A DNA stretch of 64,000 nucleotides from Angiostrongylus vasorum (taxonomy: Eukaryota; Nematoda; Chromadorea; Rhabditida; Metastrongylidae). Positions 25,615-38,482 of the stretch are shown here, one piece after another. Each line of letters opens with the position of its first letter. Position 1 is the stretch's first letter. The stretch lies in assembly GCA_018806985.1 (NCBI GenBank), contig JADANN010000290.1, positions 558,001 through 622,000 on the forward strand. Reading direction: 5' to 3'. Both the position numbers and the translations under genes were made by a program. The notes beneath the pieces are model-generated. The model was not told where the DNA came from. It worked only from the letters and a program-made list of their open reading frames with translations, and did no database searches.

Positions 25615-25903
25615 AAAAAAGGATAGAGCTCTCGACGTTGATGTATTCCTGAAGGATGCGTCATGCATTCGACTTCATTAACCATCGTTGGAGATGACTG
25701 AATGCATATTTGGCCTTTACAATGACTTACGATCGCCTACGGATATATCGAGCTAGTGCTGCTATCCTTCCACACAACTCTTGTTACCAATTTGCAGACT
25801 CCGGAGGGATAGGGAGCTTGGTGGGCCTGGGGCTCGGGCATCGATCCCATTTGCATTCCAGGGCGCCTCCGACAGCTGCTGTACATGCAACGTGCCGAAG
25901 ATT
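25615..25903 (-). repeat. SINE-A copy
   Basis: Tail 'aaaaaggatagagctctcga', body 'cggatatatcgagctagtgc', head side 'gacagctgctgtacatgcaa'. Confidence 0.75.
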
Positions 25904-26059
25904 GTAAGGAGTCCACGAACGATATTGTATTGGCTATGAGAAGCGGATCAGTTTGGTGAATGGAAGCAGTGTTTCAGTAATATAGGACTGACATAAGCTT
26001 TCGTGGCCATGTGGAAAGATGCATGTGTGCGAGACTAATGTAGTTATGTTCGGACTGCC

Positions 26060-29000
26060 ACGGATCTCCTCATATGGGGATCTCGAGCCGGTTAGCCGCG
26101 AGGCTATGTGGCGCGCCTCCAGGTGGTGGATAGGGGCTGAGTCGCGAACCAAAAGCGACCTGTGCTTCCCTGAGACGCAGGTGGATCCAGGGGATGGACT
26201 CCCTCTTTCTGCTGCGCCGATTTGGCAAATACTTTCTGTATTTAACAGGCGTATTCATGCACGCGTGTGTGGGTGCGTTCTAGTTTACGCCGATTGTATT
26301 CTACGAGTGAATTCGGCCAAAAGCCTGCAGTCAAGTGAGAGGGAAGTATATGGGAGGCGGTTAGGAGTCGCCTGCAACAAATAAGCTCTATGTCCACTCT
26401 GGGAGAGCCTGGCAAGCAACCCGTGAGTATACCCAGCCCCCATGTTCAGAGCCCGGCAAGCTACACGTGCGCATCAAAAAGCTAAAAAACAGTAAAAGAA
26501 ATGGGCCTCATTCCCCCTGACCCTGAAAGAGCCCCCCAGTTCGGCAGCGTTGGGTAGGACGAGTACGGAGAGGCTGTTAAAATCTCAGCGCCAATGGAAG
26601 CTACCTGGATCGCAAAGAACTTAAGTGATGATCTGTACCTACAATGCATGTACTCTTGCATCCGAGTCCTCGATAGAAGACTTGCTCATGCAAGCAAGAA
26701 GGATAAGGTACGACGTCATCAGCCTGGCGGGGCGAGACGAGTCCACCCTATTCAACGCCATCTACGACACCGGAGAACTGTTCCTCGGAACCTGCGACAG
26801 TAGAGGAGTCGGCGGCGTAGGCGTTCTCGTCAACACGAGTTTGTCCATGAACATCGATTCATTTGAACAAATAACAACCCGAATCGGACGTTTACGACTA
26901 AAAAAAATGTGGATCAGTACCGGCTTTGACAATCTTCGTCGTTTACGAACCTTTGTATTGGACTCCGACATCAAACTATGATGAAAAAGAAGTCGAAGCG
27001 TTCTATATGGGCTTGGAGAAGTTCTACAAAGAAGACCATATATTCTTCAAGGTCATCATTGGTGATTTTAACGCTGATTGGACCAAGAAGAACGTTTGAA
27101 GAACGTCACATTGGAACCTAGGGATTTGAATGGAAGGAACAGGGTGAGCGGCTGTCCGAGTTTATCATGACGACCAAGATCATTCGTGCTAACTCGCAGT
27201 TCCAGAAGCTCCACCTTCAACGCTGGACGTGGGTGTCTCCCAATGGAGAACATAAGGGATAAAAGGGTAAAGCTCTCGGCGTTGATTAATCCCCTGAGAG
27301 ATGCGCCATGCATTCGACTTTATTAAGTTACCAAGGTCGCTGTTGTCCCAAAATTCTAAAGGGGATCAGACCATCGCCTCCTTCGTTCACGATTTTATTT
27401 CTCGTGGAAAGGAGAGAAAGCCGCTAAATTCAAAAGACGAAGTCCAGAGCCACCATAAACTGGGGATTTATTCAATCCTATAGTCGGCTGTTGGGAAGAT
27501 ACCATTGTCGACAACATCGACGAAGACTATGATCGGCTCGTTCAACATCTTCACATTAGCAGTATAAAAGCTGAGAGCTCAAAAAAAAGAGAAAAAAAGG
27601 AAAAAAAAGCAAGAGACGTCTGTTTCTAGAAACACTCGAGCTGATACGCCAGCGTGGAATCGCACGAGCTGCAGGCAACAGCGAACTAACGTCCGAACTT
27701 GCAAAACAGTGCAGACAGGCGATAAAAGAAGATCTTAAAGAGAGAATAGCAGCAGTAACGGTCGAAACTGGAGATGTTGGGAAAACCATTCGCAAAGCCC
27801 ACCGAAGCTTCGCAAATTACAAAACCAATATGATTGCGCTACGACGCCCAGGCGGAACAATTACTGCGTCCAGAAAGGCAATGGAGAAAATCATTCACGA
27901 ATACTATTCGGATCTCTTCAATAGCCACGTCCTCCTTCACTCATATGAAATAAAGGAGGATGGATATGTCGTAATACCGGTTCTCCATTCCGAAATCCGA
28001 CGTGCTATTTCGTCGGTGAAAAGTCGAAGAGCACCAGGTCCAGACAGGATAAGACCATAACACCTGAAGAACCTTCCCTCAATCCTCGTAAACACACTGG
28101 CTCGGCTCTTCACATGTTACCTGTCCGAATGCAAGGTCCCTACCCACTGGAAGACCAGCAAGACCGTGTTATTTTCCAAGAAGTGTGACCTCCACGATAT
28201 CGGCAACTATCGCCCAAACTACTTACTGTCTGTCGTCTACAAACTTTTCACTCGAGTCATCCTAAACAGGATTGACAATACTGGACGAAGGACAGCCATG
28301 TGAGCAAGCAGGGGTTTCGAAAAGGATTTAGTACGATGGACCAAATCCACACGATAACAAGACTCATCAAAGTATCGCGAGAGTACAAAAGCTCTGTCTC
28401 AATTTCATTGACTTAAAGAAGGCCTTTAACTCAATTGAGATACAAGCAGTCATGGAAACCCTTGATAGTCAGGGAGTCCCTACTCAGTATATAGAGATTC
28501 TTCGTGAGCTTTACAAAAATTTCACAACCAAGATATCACCACTCTACAACGATATTAACATCGACGTCAAAAGAGTAGCTAAGCAAGGCGATTCTATTGT
28601 GCCAAAACTATTTGCCACACCGTCGAGAACGTCATGCTAACATTGGGATGGGATAACATGGGAGTGAAAATCGATGGTCGGCAATTGCATCATCTTCGTT
28701 TTGCTGATGACATCGTCCTTATAACACCAAACATGAGCCAAGCGGAACATATGCTTGTCGACTTTCATAAAGCCTGTGAAAAGATTAGTCTTCCACTAAA
28801 TCTCAGAAAAACGATGTTCACGAGGAACGGATTGGTTTCCTATGCGCCACTCACGCTCAACGGAACGAATATCTCCGATTGCTCCAGTTAAGTCTATGTA
28901 GCTCGGGAAATCAACATGATGAACGACTTAGCTCCAGAGTTGAGCAGAAGGAAACGAGCGGCTTGGGGTGATTTTAAGAACACGGAGGAAGTAGTGAAGA

Positions 29001-29480
29001 GAACAAAGGAACAGCCGACTGCGCGCTTACCTTTTCGACTCAGCGATACTTCCTGCCTTAACGTATGTGTCAGAAACCTGGTCGCTGCATAAGCAGGGTG
29101 AGAGATCACTCAGCGTTATCGAATCGCGGTGTCGGAAAGACGATGCTAGAAGTATCCCGTACGACACAAGTAAAGGAAGGGACCCGAAGTTCCGACTTGC
29201 GTCAACGATCAAAGATCAATGATGCCGTTCTGTACGCCAAACAGTCGAAGATAAGGTGGGCTGGACACGTAATGCGTTTGAACAACGATAACAAAAACCA
29301 TTAGTGACTGAATTCCTCGGAATGTCAAACGCACTGCAGGAAGACCACGGACCCGATGGCCAGAGTTCTTCACGAAAATCTTAGAAGAAAGATATGATGC
29401 TCAACGATTTCCTAGAGCGAGAAGAACCCCTGGGCTACTCTTGCACGTGACAGGGGAAAAATGGACGATTTACTGGCTCA
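26060..29480 (+). mobile_element. RTE-type non-LTR retrotransposon (copy B), nearly full length, degenerate
   Basis: 5' leader 26060-26500 matches the leaders of copies A and C. Endonuclease: MICTYNACTLASESS at 26625, YDVISLAG, VGGVGVLVNT. RT: MIALRRPGGTITASRK at 27830, IRRAISSVKSRRAPGPDRI, and the catalytic [13 protein letters not shown] near 28700. C-terminal region: KIRWAGHVMRL near 29250. Stops and indels break it into many frames. Between endonuclease and RT (27254-27335) a piece of a SINE-A copy replaces about 60 bp of element sequence. Confidence 0.88.
27254..27335 (-). repeat. SINE-A tail fragment inserted in RTE copy B
   Basis: It reads 'agggtaaagctctcggcgtt' through 'gcgccatgcattcgacttta' and then returns to RTE sequence. 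It sits just after 'ctcccaatggagaac', within a few bases of the site occupied by a complete SINE-A in RTE copy C. Confidence 0.8.
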
Positions 29481-29839
29481 AGTCACTCAACGGTCAACGG
29501 GACTACAGATGATGATGTGCAGACTGTACTTTTTGCGTAAATTCGGTGAAAAGACCTCACATAATGGGGAAGCGGTCGCATGGGATGCGGTCAAGAGTCT
29601 CTTCCAGTTAGTAAGTGATGGTCTAGTCTGGGAAATGCCGGCAAGATATGCATGATTTCTGTCCCACATCAGATCCCGTAAAACTCTTCGAGATGCGCAT
29701 TGCCAGAGAAACCGAAAACGACGAGGCTCATTTCCCTGCTTTTATAGGTGCTCCGATACAGTGGCATTCGATCGGACTCTTACGGATTGCTTAAGATTAT
29801 CATTAACCATTTATACTGAGAACGACAAATATAATGATC

Positions 29840-31545
29840 AGCGCTTTCAATGCATGCAGACCAATGTTTTATGGACCATTTCGGTTGAAAAGACGAGGGT
29901 CGTTTCGGCTGTTACCATCTTTGTCTCCTACTTTCTAAAACCGAGCTATGACGAAGTTCGAGGCGGAGCGTTCTATGTAGAAGTGGAGAGGTTCTATAGA
30001 GAAAATGATACCTTCCACAAGAACAAAATTGCTAACATCAACGCCAAATTGGCTTCAGGAAATGGTCTGAAGAACACTATATACAATCCACAAATAAGAA
30101 TGGATGGAACATGACGAGAGACTGTCTGAGCTTTCATGACGAAAATGGTTAACTACTAATTCACAATTCCAGAAATCTCCCTTTTAATGTTGGGCGTGGG
30201 AGTTTTCCCTACCAATGGAGAATACTATAGCAAAATAGGCCGATAGTGAAACAAAGATACTAATTAACTAGTGTTCCCAAAGTTCTTGACGAAATTGCAC
30301 TATTACTAATTTACATTACTGTTTTCCTTTACAGACGAGAAAAAGCTGGAGAATTCAGGAGCTGGCCTAAAAATCACTGAAGATTGAAATTTGTTAAATT
30401 TTTTTAGCCTGTTTCCGGAAAGATATCATTCAATCACCGAAAGACGTCTGTCTCCAGGAATATTCGTACTAGTACGCCAATTGTGGAGTCGAAGACTACG
30501 GTACCATAAGCTCATTTTTTGAGCTTGAAAAAGTTCTACGGAAAAGTGGTAAAAGATTTCACGGTGGGATGAGTAATGCACCTGGCTGAAGCTACAGACT
30601 ACAAGACCTGGAAATACTCGTTAAAACTTCATTAATCCTAAAACCATTTGGTCTCACTTTGTCGGTAAAGGAAAGGTCATAAAAAATGGAAGTGGAGACG
30701 GATATCCATGACTTCAACTCCAATCTCCACGACAGTCACGTTCGAATGATTCCATATCATGTCAAGACTATGGATATTAGTCCAGACGGTTTCCATTTCA
30801 TTAAAAATCTGAAGAACTAGCCGTCAATTCTCATCAGCACGTTTTTACCTTATTGTGTTGTTTCATAAAAAAGGAAGACCGTTACGAAAACGACAGCTCT
30901 CTCTCGATATGCCCACTGTATTTCTTAAAACGAATGATAGAACTTTATACGAATGGCTATCTATGAGAGCAAGCATGATAGTTAATCATACCAGTCAAGA
31001 GCGAAATCCAATCGATGTATCGCGAGGGTACATAGAGACCATCTGGTTTCACTTTCACGAAATTGAAAGCGCCTTAGAGAACCTAGTTAATACAGGAGCG
31101 ATAGTGAAAGCACTGGAGAGCGAGTGGCTTTTAGTTCAATATAAAGTGGTCGTTCATGAGCTATATAGCTTTAAAATAAGAATTTCCAATTCTGTTATAC
31201 AACCTTCGACATGAAGAAAGGAGTTCTATAAGGCGATACCATTCTATCAAAATTATTTGCTGTTATTCTCGAGGACGGCATTTGAGAACTGGAATGGTAC
31301 AACATAAAGTCTACGGCCTACAGTTGCATGACTTCCACATAACTGTCGCCATCATTAAAGTACGGTAAGCTGTCGGAAATCAGGTGCTCCCGATAGGTGA
31401 CACGTCCTAACGACATCCAACGGATCAAAGATGTTAGTGAGTTGGTGGAGTCACGGTACGCCAAGCGTTCAGCAGGACGATCCACCTACTCGGAGGACAA
31501 GTTTCTTCACGAAAATGCTGGTACTATGACAATATACGAAGCCAT
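29840..31545 (+). mobile_element. Old, highly diverged RTE copy
   Basis: The endonuclease part is recognisable at 29930-30110 (AVTIFVSYF, YVEVERFYRENDTFHK). An RT-proximal part with ERNPIDVSRGYIETIW lies near 31000, and the end of the element near 31420-31520. Much more decayed than copies A-C. Confidence 0.6.
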
Positions 31546-32225
31546 AGGACAAATAGAACACATTTAGTTACTCTTCCACTCGACAGGAATGAATAAAGAC
31601 TCGAGTCACTCGAATGTTATTGGGATACAAGTGACGTTTTTTATAGGACAGGGAACAAGTGTTGGTCAAATATTTGATTTCTGTCCACAGTTTTCTCCAC
31701 GACTTTGGAAGAGTTCTTAATACGTTATAGTATGGGTATCTTTGGATCGCAGGACAAAACAAGCCTAATGAGCTCTCAAAATATTAATGAGGAGATTCTT
31801 TGAATCGTGGCGAACCCACTCATAAATTCGATGACCTCTATGAAAGGCAAATGTAGGACAACAAATTGAATGAGGAAAGTACTGAGAAACACGCGACATA
31901 CAAAGAGAGGTTCGATTAGTGTTTACGTAAGTACTTCCTCGGCACTTTTCACTTGGATAATGGAATCCACATGTGAAATTTTTTTTCATGGAGAAATCAT
32001 AAAAAAAATGGGGATGTTGAGACGTTTATGTTTGAAATTACTGTAATGTATTGGACTAGAACTGCAGATTACTGTAGGATGCCTCGAGTGTTCGACGCAA
32101 ACTTGCGTGTTTATGTTGTACGATGTTTAAATGCAGCAAGAGTGAAGTTGCCACGGTGTGTCTTGATGTTAAATCGGTGGTCAGATTAGGGATCGTATCA
32201 ACATTACCACCTCACCTGTATCACC
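31546..32225. other. No gene recognised
   Basis: Spacer between two RTE copies. Short minus-strand frames (31568-31762, 31765-31989) show no family features. Confidence 0.4.
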
Positions 32226-33210
32226 TTTTTGTACCGTTAATCGTCGAGTGTCGAGTCGAACAGGAATCAGTAAATCTTCCATTTTTCAGTGTCGCATGCA
32301 AGAGTAGCCCACGGTTCTGCATGCTTTAGGGAGTTGTTGAGCATCATGTCCTCTAGGGCAGAACTCTCACCATCAGATCGGTGGTCTTTTTGCAGTGCGC
32401 TTGACATCCCGTGTAATCCAGTCACTAACGGGTTTTGTCCATCGGTTTTCGTTAAAACGCATTACATGTCCTGCTCGTCCTATCTTCGACAGTTTGGCAT
32501 ATGGAATGATGCCTTTGATTTTTGATTGTTGACTTAGGTCGGAGCTTCGGTTCGTCCTTTCCCTCATTTGCGTGATGCGGGATATTCCTAGCAACTGTCT
32601 TTCAAATGCGCGTTCAATAACGCTGAGTAGTCTTCCATCCTGCTTACGTAGCCACCAGGTTCCTGACGCACACCTTAAGGCAGGAAGATTCGCTGAGTTG
32701 AAAAGATGGACACGGAGTCGGGTGTTCTTTGTCGTCTACACTATATTCTCGATGCTCTTAGAAGCTCCTCAAGCCGCTCGCTTCCTCCTCATCAACTCAG
32801 AAGCTAAGTCGTTGATCATTTTGATTTCTCAATCTGGATAGACGTAAATGGAGCAATCAGGGATATTTGTATTACTGGACGTAAATGGAGCATAAGAAAC
32901 GAATCCGTTCCTTATAAATATCGTTTTTGAGAGATTTAGCCGAAGACCAAACTTTCCACAAGCGTTATCAAAGTCCTCAACCATTCGTTCCGCCTGGCGT
33001 TCGTAGGACGCTCACGAGGGTGGCGGTAAACAATTTTGGCGATATAGTATCGCCTTGCCCTGTTTTGAAGTTGGTGTTAATATCATTGTACAATGGTGTT
33101 GTTTTGGTTGTTAAATTTTGTACAGCTCACGAAGAATCCCCACATATTTTAACCTTTTTTTATTTACTGCCTACTCTTTTTAATGGCAGGGTATATTGCG
33201 AAACATAACT

Positions 33211-33756
33211 TCTACGAAGCTGAGATATTTGCAAAACTCTGGACCGCAGGTGCCTATGGTGGGGAACGAATGCGCTATTGTCCTTCCCGGGGAGTAACGC
33301 GTTCACCACCACACCAGGCGGGTCCTTCGTTTCGCCTGTCTCTCAGCTAGTTCTATCGATCTTTTGCCATCAGCAATCACCCGTCAACGGGATTGATCTG
33401 GGGAGCCCAAATCGGCATTGAACCCAGTTAAGCTGAGGCTATAGTTATAATCACAATTTTAACCTTTTTTATTTACTGCCTAGTCTTTTTAATGGCAACT
33501 TTTTTTTAATTTTAATAAATTTTAATAGCCTCAGCTTAACTGGGTTCAATGCCGATTTGGGCTCCCCAGATCAATCCCGTTGACGGGTGATTGCTGATGG
33601 CAAAAGATCGATAGAACTAGCTGAGAGACAGGCGAAACAAAGGACCCGCATGGTGTGGTGGTGAACGCGTTACTCCCCGGAAAGGACAATAGCGCGTTCG
33701 TTCCCCACCATAGGCACCTGCGGTCCAGAGTTTTGCAAATATCTCAGCTTCGTAGA
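33211..33756. repeat. Long foldback element: 232-bp inverted arms, 82-nt loop (family D)
   Basis: Arm 33211-33442 is the reverse complement of 33525-33756. I find only about four mismatches over 232 bp (for example gaatgcg against gaacgcg). The loop repeats the 40-bp sequence found just left of the first arm ('taacctttttttatttactg', 33150-33190). It is inserted in RTE copy C. A transcript across it would form a long, nearly perfect double-stranded RNA. Confidence 0.92.
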
Positions 33757-34831
33757 AATACTCATATACCTGTATAAATATATAGTATATAAGTATATAG
33801 TATATAAGTGTATAAGTCAAAAGATTTCCTTGAAATGGTGAACGTGAGATGGGGCGGTCTTTTGTACTCTCACGACAGTTCACTGAATCTTGTCCTCGTG
33901 TTTATGTGATGCATCGTACTGAATCGTCCCTGCATGCCCACCTGGTTTGTCGTTCGTCCAGTGTTCTGTCAAGCCCCTTTAGGATAACTTAAGTGAGAAG
34001 TGTGCATACGACAGACAGTAAGCAAATCAGGCCGATATCGTGGAGGTTACCCTTCTTCAACAATAGCACGGTCTTGCTGGTCTTCCACTGAATAAGCTTA
34101 CATTCAGACAGGTAACGTGTGAAAAGCCGTGCCAGTGTGTTTATGAGGACTTGCGGTAGGTTCTTAAGGTGTTCAGACCTTATCTTGTTTAGCATGTCGG
34201 ATTTCGGAAGGAAGAACCTGTGGTACGACATATCCATCCTCCTTTATTTCATACGAGGGAAGGACGACGTGGCGATTGAAGAGATCCGAGTAGTATTCGT
34301 GAATGATTTTCCGCATGGCCTTTTTGGACGCTGTAAGGGCTTTGCGAATGCCTTTCTCAGCCTCTGCAGTTTTGACCATTACTGCTGCTCTTGTTTTTTA
34401 AGATCTTCTTTTATCGCCAGTCCGCATTGTTTTGCAAGTTCCGAAGTGAATTGACGGTTGCTTGCAGCTCGTGCGATTCCACGCTGGCGTCTCAGCTCGA
34501 GTGTTTCTGGAGACAGACTTCTCTTGGTGACTTTCGAACTTTCAGCTTTCAAAGCGCTAACGTGAAAATGTTGAATAACCGATCGTATTCCTCGTCGACG
34601 TTATCGAGAACGGCATCTTCCCAACAACCGATTAGTGAAGTGAATAGACCTCTGCTAATGGTGGTTCTGGGAGTTCCATTTTTGAATTTAGCGGCTTTTT
34701 CCTCCTTTCCGCGAGAAATGTGATCTTCAGTAGAGGCGTTCTGCATAGAATTTTTGAACAACAGCGGCATCGATTAGACAAAACCTACGATTTACTATGA
34801 TGTGGTCTACTTCGTTATTGTACACTCCAAT

Positions 34832-35118
34832 AAAGGGAAGCGTGTGGCGCTGTGGTCGAAGGCGCCCTGCAACACAGACGTGGAATCGATCCCCGCGCCC
34901 ATGGCCCACCAAGCCTTCCAGCCCTCCGGGGTCGGGGAATTGGTACCAGAGTTGTCCGGGAGGAGGGCAGCACTGGCTTGATGCATCGGTAGGCCATCGT
35001 GAGTCATTGTAAAAGCCAGATATGCGTTCAATCGCCTCCAACGATACTTCATGAAGTCGAATGCATGGCGCATCCCTCAGGGGATTGATCAACGCCAGGA
35101 ACTTCATCCTTTATCCTT
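34832..35118 (+). repeat. Complete SINE-A inserted in RTE copy C, with target-site duplication
   Basis: The 11-bp sequence tacactccaat occurs immediately before (34821-34831) and after (35119-35129) the SINE, and restores the RTE sequence when one copy is removed. The head carries a pol III A-box-like 'tggcgctgtggtcgaagg' and a B-box-like 'ggaatcgatccc'. The tail is 'catcctttatccttta'. This is the clearest evidence that SINE-A moves by retrotransposition. Confidence 0.92.
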
Positions 35119-36635
35119 TACACTCCAATGGGAGACTCCCACGTCCAGCGGTGAGGGTGGAGCTTCTGGAATTGCGAGTTACCATAGATAGTCTTGGTCG
35201 TCATGATAAACTCAGACAGCCGCCACTCTGCTTGTTCCATTGTAAGCCATGGGTCCCAATGTGACATTCTTCAGACGTTTTTCTGGGTCCAGTCGTAGCG
35301 TTCAAATCTCCAGTGATGACCTTAAAGAATGTATGGTCTTCTGTATAGAAGCTCTTCAAGTCCATACAAAACGCTTCGACTTCTTCTTCGTCGTAGTGTG
35401 ATGTCGGCGAGTAAACGACGAAGATTGTCAGCACCGGTATTGATGCACATTTTTCCAATCGTAAACATCCGATTGGGTTGTTAATTGTTTGAATAATCGG
35501 TGCTCATAGCCAAATTCGTGTTGATGAAAACGTCACTGCCACCGACTCCTCTAATGTCGTATGTTCCGAAGAACACTTCTTTTCCAGTGTCATAGATGGC
35601 GTTGAATGTGTGGCGTCGTCTCGTCTCGGCCAGGCCGATGACGTCGTACTTTGTGCTTCTCGCTTGCATGATCAAATCTTCTATCGAGGACTCGGATGCA
35701 AGGGCGCGTGCATAGTCGTTACAGATGGTCACCTTAGTTCTTTGCGGTTTAGGCAGCTTAGGATGGCCCTGAGATTTTAGCAGCCTGTCCGTGCTCGTCC
35801 TACCCAACGCTGCCGAATTGAGGGCTCTTTTCGGGGTCAGGGGAATAAGGCCCATTTCTTTTACTGTTTTTTAGCTTTTTTGATATCCACTTATAGCTTG
35901 CTGGGCTCTGAACGTGGGGGCTGGGTATAGTCACGGGTATCTTTCTACTCTCTCCCGTAGTAGATGATTAGCTTATTTGTTGAAGGTGACTCCTGACCGC
36001 CTTTCATGTACTTCCGTTTCACTTGATTGCAGGCTTTTGGCCGATTTACTCGTAGAATACAATTTACGTAAATGAGAACATCCGTGCACTCATGTATGAA
36101 TACGTTCTAGAAGGTATGTACGAAATCAACGCAGCAGAAACAGGGACTCCATTCCTTGGATTCAGGTACGTCTCAGGAAAGCAAAGGTCGCTTTCGGTCC
36201 ACGATTAACCACTGTGCGCCACTTGGGGATGTGCCACGTAGCCTCGCAACCAATCGGAAGTAGAACTTTGTACAGGGGAGATTCGTAGATCAACCCTATA
36301 ACTGATTAATTTGTCGAACAAGTTGATTAACTGATAATTTCACTGGTAGCTGACTTATTTCGGTCCTAATCGATATAAGAACTATAGTTGTCGTCTAGAA
36401 TGACCATGTATAAAAATATCGAAACAAACACAGGGTAGGTTGCAGAGCACTTCCGAATGCCAACAGCAATATGGTTCTATGCTGCAGCATTGTGACATAC
36501 AGTAAATTGCATCATACATATCACTCATACCCAATGTAACTATAGCCATTCTGCAATCCTACTATGATCCCAACCTCCATGTTCTCTAGTTACTGAAAAA
36601 TTTCCGTTCGTTATCAGTAAACCAGCATGTGCGTA

Positions 36636-37217
36636 AAAGGATATAGGATAAAGCTCATAAAGCTCTCTGCTTTAATCGATCCCCTAAGGAGCCATACGTT
36701 CGACATTACCACACATCGCTAGAGGTGACTGAATGTGTACCTGACCTATACGACGAATCGCGGTGGCCTACCGATGCGCCCAGTCAATACTGCTACCCTC
36801 CGAGACAAGTCCAGATAATAAAGGATAAAGCTCTCGGCGTTGATCAATCCATGAGGGAGGTGCCATGCACTGGACTTCATTAAGTATCGTTAGAGGTGAG
36901 TGAATGCATATCTGGCCTTTACAATGACTCGCGGTGGCCTACCGATGTTTCGAGCCAGTGCTGCTATCTTCCCAGACAAGTCTGGTAACAATTTGGCGAA
37001 CCCGGAGGGTTGGAAAACTTCGTGGGGCACGGGCGCGGGGATCGATTCCACGTGTGTCGCAGTGGCGCCTCCAACCACTGCGTCACACGCGCCGCAGACA
37101 AGTCTACTACAGAAAAACTGCCCAAGTCCGGAGGGATGGAGGGCTTGGTGACCTTGGAGGACGTGATCGAACCCATGTGTATTGCAGAGGATCTCTAATC
37201 ACTGCACTACACGCACC
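36636..37217 (-). repeat. Cluster of three SINE-A copies/partials
   Basis: A partial copy (36636-36815), a complete copy (36818-37095, from 'aaaggataaagctctcggcg' to 'tgcgtcacacgcgcc') and a second head half (37096-37217, ending 'actgcactacacgcaccc') lie head to tail on the minus strand. All ORFs between 36890 and 37337 are shadows of these. Confidence 0.75.
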
Positions 37218-38460
37218 CAGATGTCCGTAACAGCTGAGAAATAGGCGTTGTGGGCGGAAAACTTGTCCGATCAATATAGCTCTCTTGCCAGTCCTATAAA
37301 TAGCCAGCGTTCGTAATCTTTTTCTGCAAATGCACACCCTGTTTTTTTATTTACGATAATTAGTTTGCTTTTCCTTTTAAATTAAATGAATGGTTGAGGA
37401 CGATCGAATCGGATCAGTGCAGCTCAGAGGAAGACGAAGGTGCTGGGACGTTAGCCGGTGAGAGTTCTTTTATAAGCCTTGTGTTAGTTTATAAGCCAAA
37501 GAGTATACATAGTGTAACATAGCTAACGGTTCGACTTATTGGTGAGTTCTGTTCTTTGGCATCATATTTATCCAGAGCAGAATTGGTTCAGAATAGCAGA
37601 AGAGCATCGAGAGCCTAACTAGACTACGACGGGATTAAATTAGGTGTTAAGCTCCTGTTTGTATAATCTGTTGTTCTAAGAGCTGAACTACCTGTTAGTA
37701 CTGCTACCTGATATTTTACTAGTACATTTAGTGATGCAATGAATCCGTTTATCAAGAGCACCTGATCTAGTGATATCTTCAAGTTTTTCGTTTCGTATTC
37801 TAGAGCTTTATTCTTCCTGAGCTTGTATTTTGTTCAGCGCTCAACAAAGTAGCCTGGTTGCGGGAGTTGCATAGAAGGGTAACGGTTTCGTAAAGGTTCA
37901 TATAAGGTTTCTGTAAGATTTCAATTCATTTATCGATCGATGAGTATATTTTCGCATTATCAGGATGCTTTTAGAAGGACTATATTGTCCTGATTTGCTC
38001 ACGATCATTCGTTCTACCTCATAACTCAGTTTGTCGATACCATCGAAATGTCTTTTCATGTCGTTTTCCTTGATTTCATAAATGACTTTTCCAGCATTGT
38101 TCGTATTTACTCGTGATTTCGTCCTCTTCATAGTCAGCAGCTCAAATTTCTTTCTATTATTGATTTTCTTGTTGCCTTAACTGCCTTAATTACCTTAGTT
38201 TACGTTAACAAAGATGTTTCTTCGTTTACTAGGTAGTTTTAATGTGTCTATCATCTTCTCTTTGTGTTGGCTTAGTTTTCATGATTTGCCCTACCAAAGT
38301 ATTCAATTTGAGTTTTGTTGACAAGGATTATTTCGACAACTCACAGCCGTCCTTAGTTTCGTTCTTACTGTAAGTGGACTTGTTTTTGAGCCAGTGTCTC
38401 TGAGAATGGAAAAAGTGTAGCGAGCTGTATTCCATTTCGTGTTACGTTTTCTATGTTTTT
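37218..38460. other. Upstream region of the flavoenzyme gene, no gene recognised
   Basis: AT-rich and without repeat-family matches. If the three downstream genes form an operon, its promoter would lie here. No specific element can be named. Confidence 0.4.
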
Positions 38461-38468
38461 CATTTCAG
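38461..38468 (+). promoter_or_regulatory. Candidate spliced-leader acceptor of the flavoenzyme gene
   Basis: The sequence 'tttttcatttcag' ends at 38468, 14 bases before the start ATG at 38483. No in-frame upstream exon is needed. Confidence 0.45.
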
Positions 38469-38482
38469 GTCACACACTCACG

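Larger units (their letters stand above)
32228..36250 (-). mobile_element. RTE-type non-LTR retrotransposon (copy C) with two nested insertions
   Basis: Reading on the minus strand from 36250: leader, endonuclease ([16 protein letters not shown] near 35855; [14 protein letters not shown]), a full SINE-A insertion (34832-35118), RT pieces (34770-33989, [20 protein letters not shown]), a foldback insertion (about 33149-33828), and the C-terminal region (33148-32228, QSKIKGIIPYAKLSKIGRAG). Multiple frameshifts show it is inactive. The order of insertions can be dated relative to the RTE because both interrupt it. Confidence 0.85.

Noticed and set aside
25934..26384. Open frames on both strands around 26.0-26.4 kb
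   Set aside because: They cover the leader of RTE copy B, which also occurs at 6620-7030 and 35870-36250 without conserved coding.
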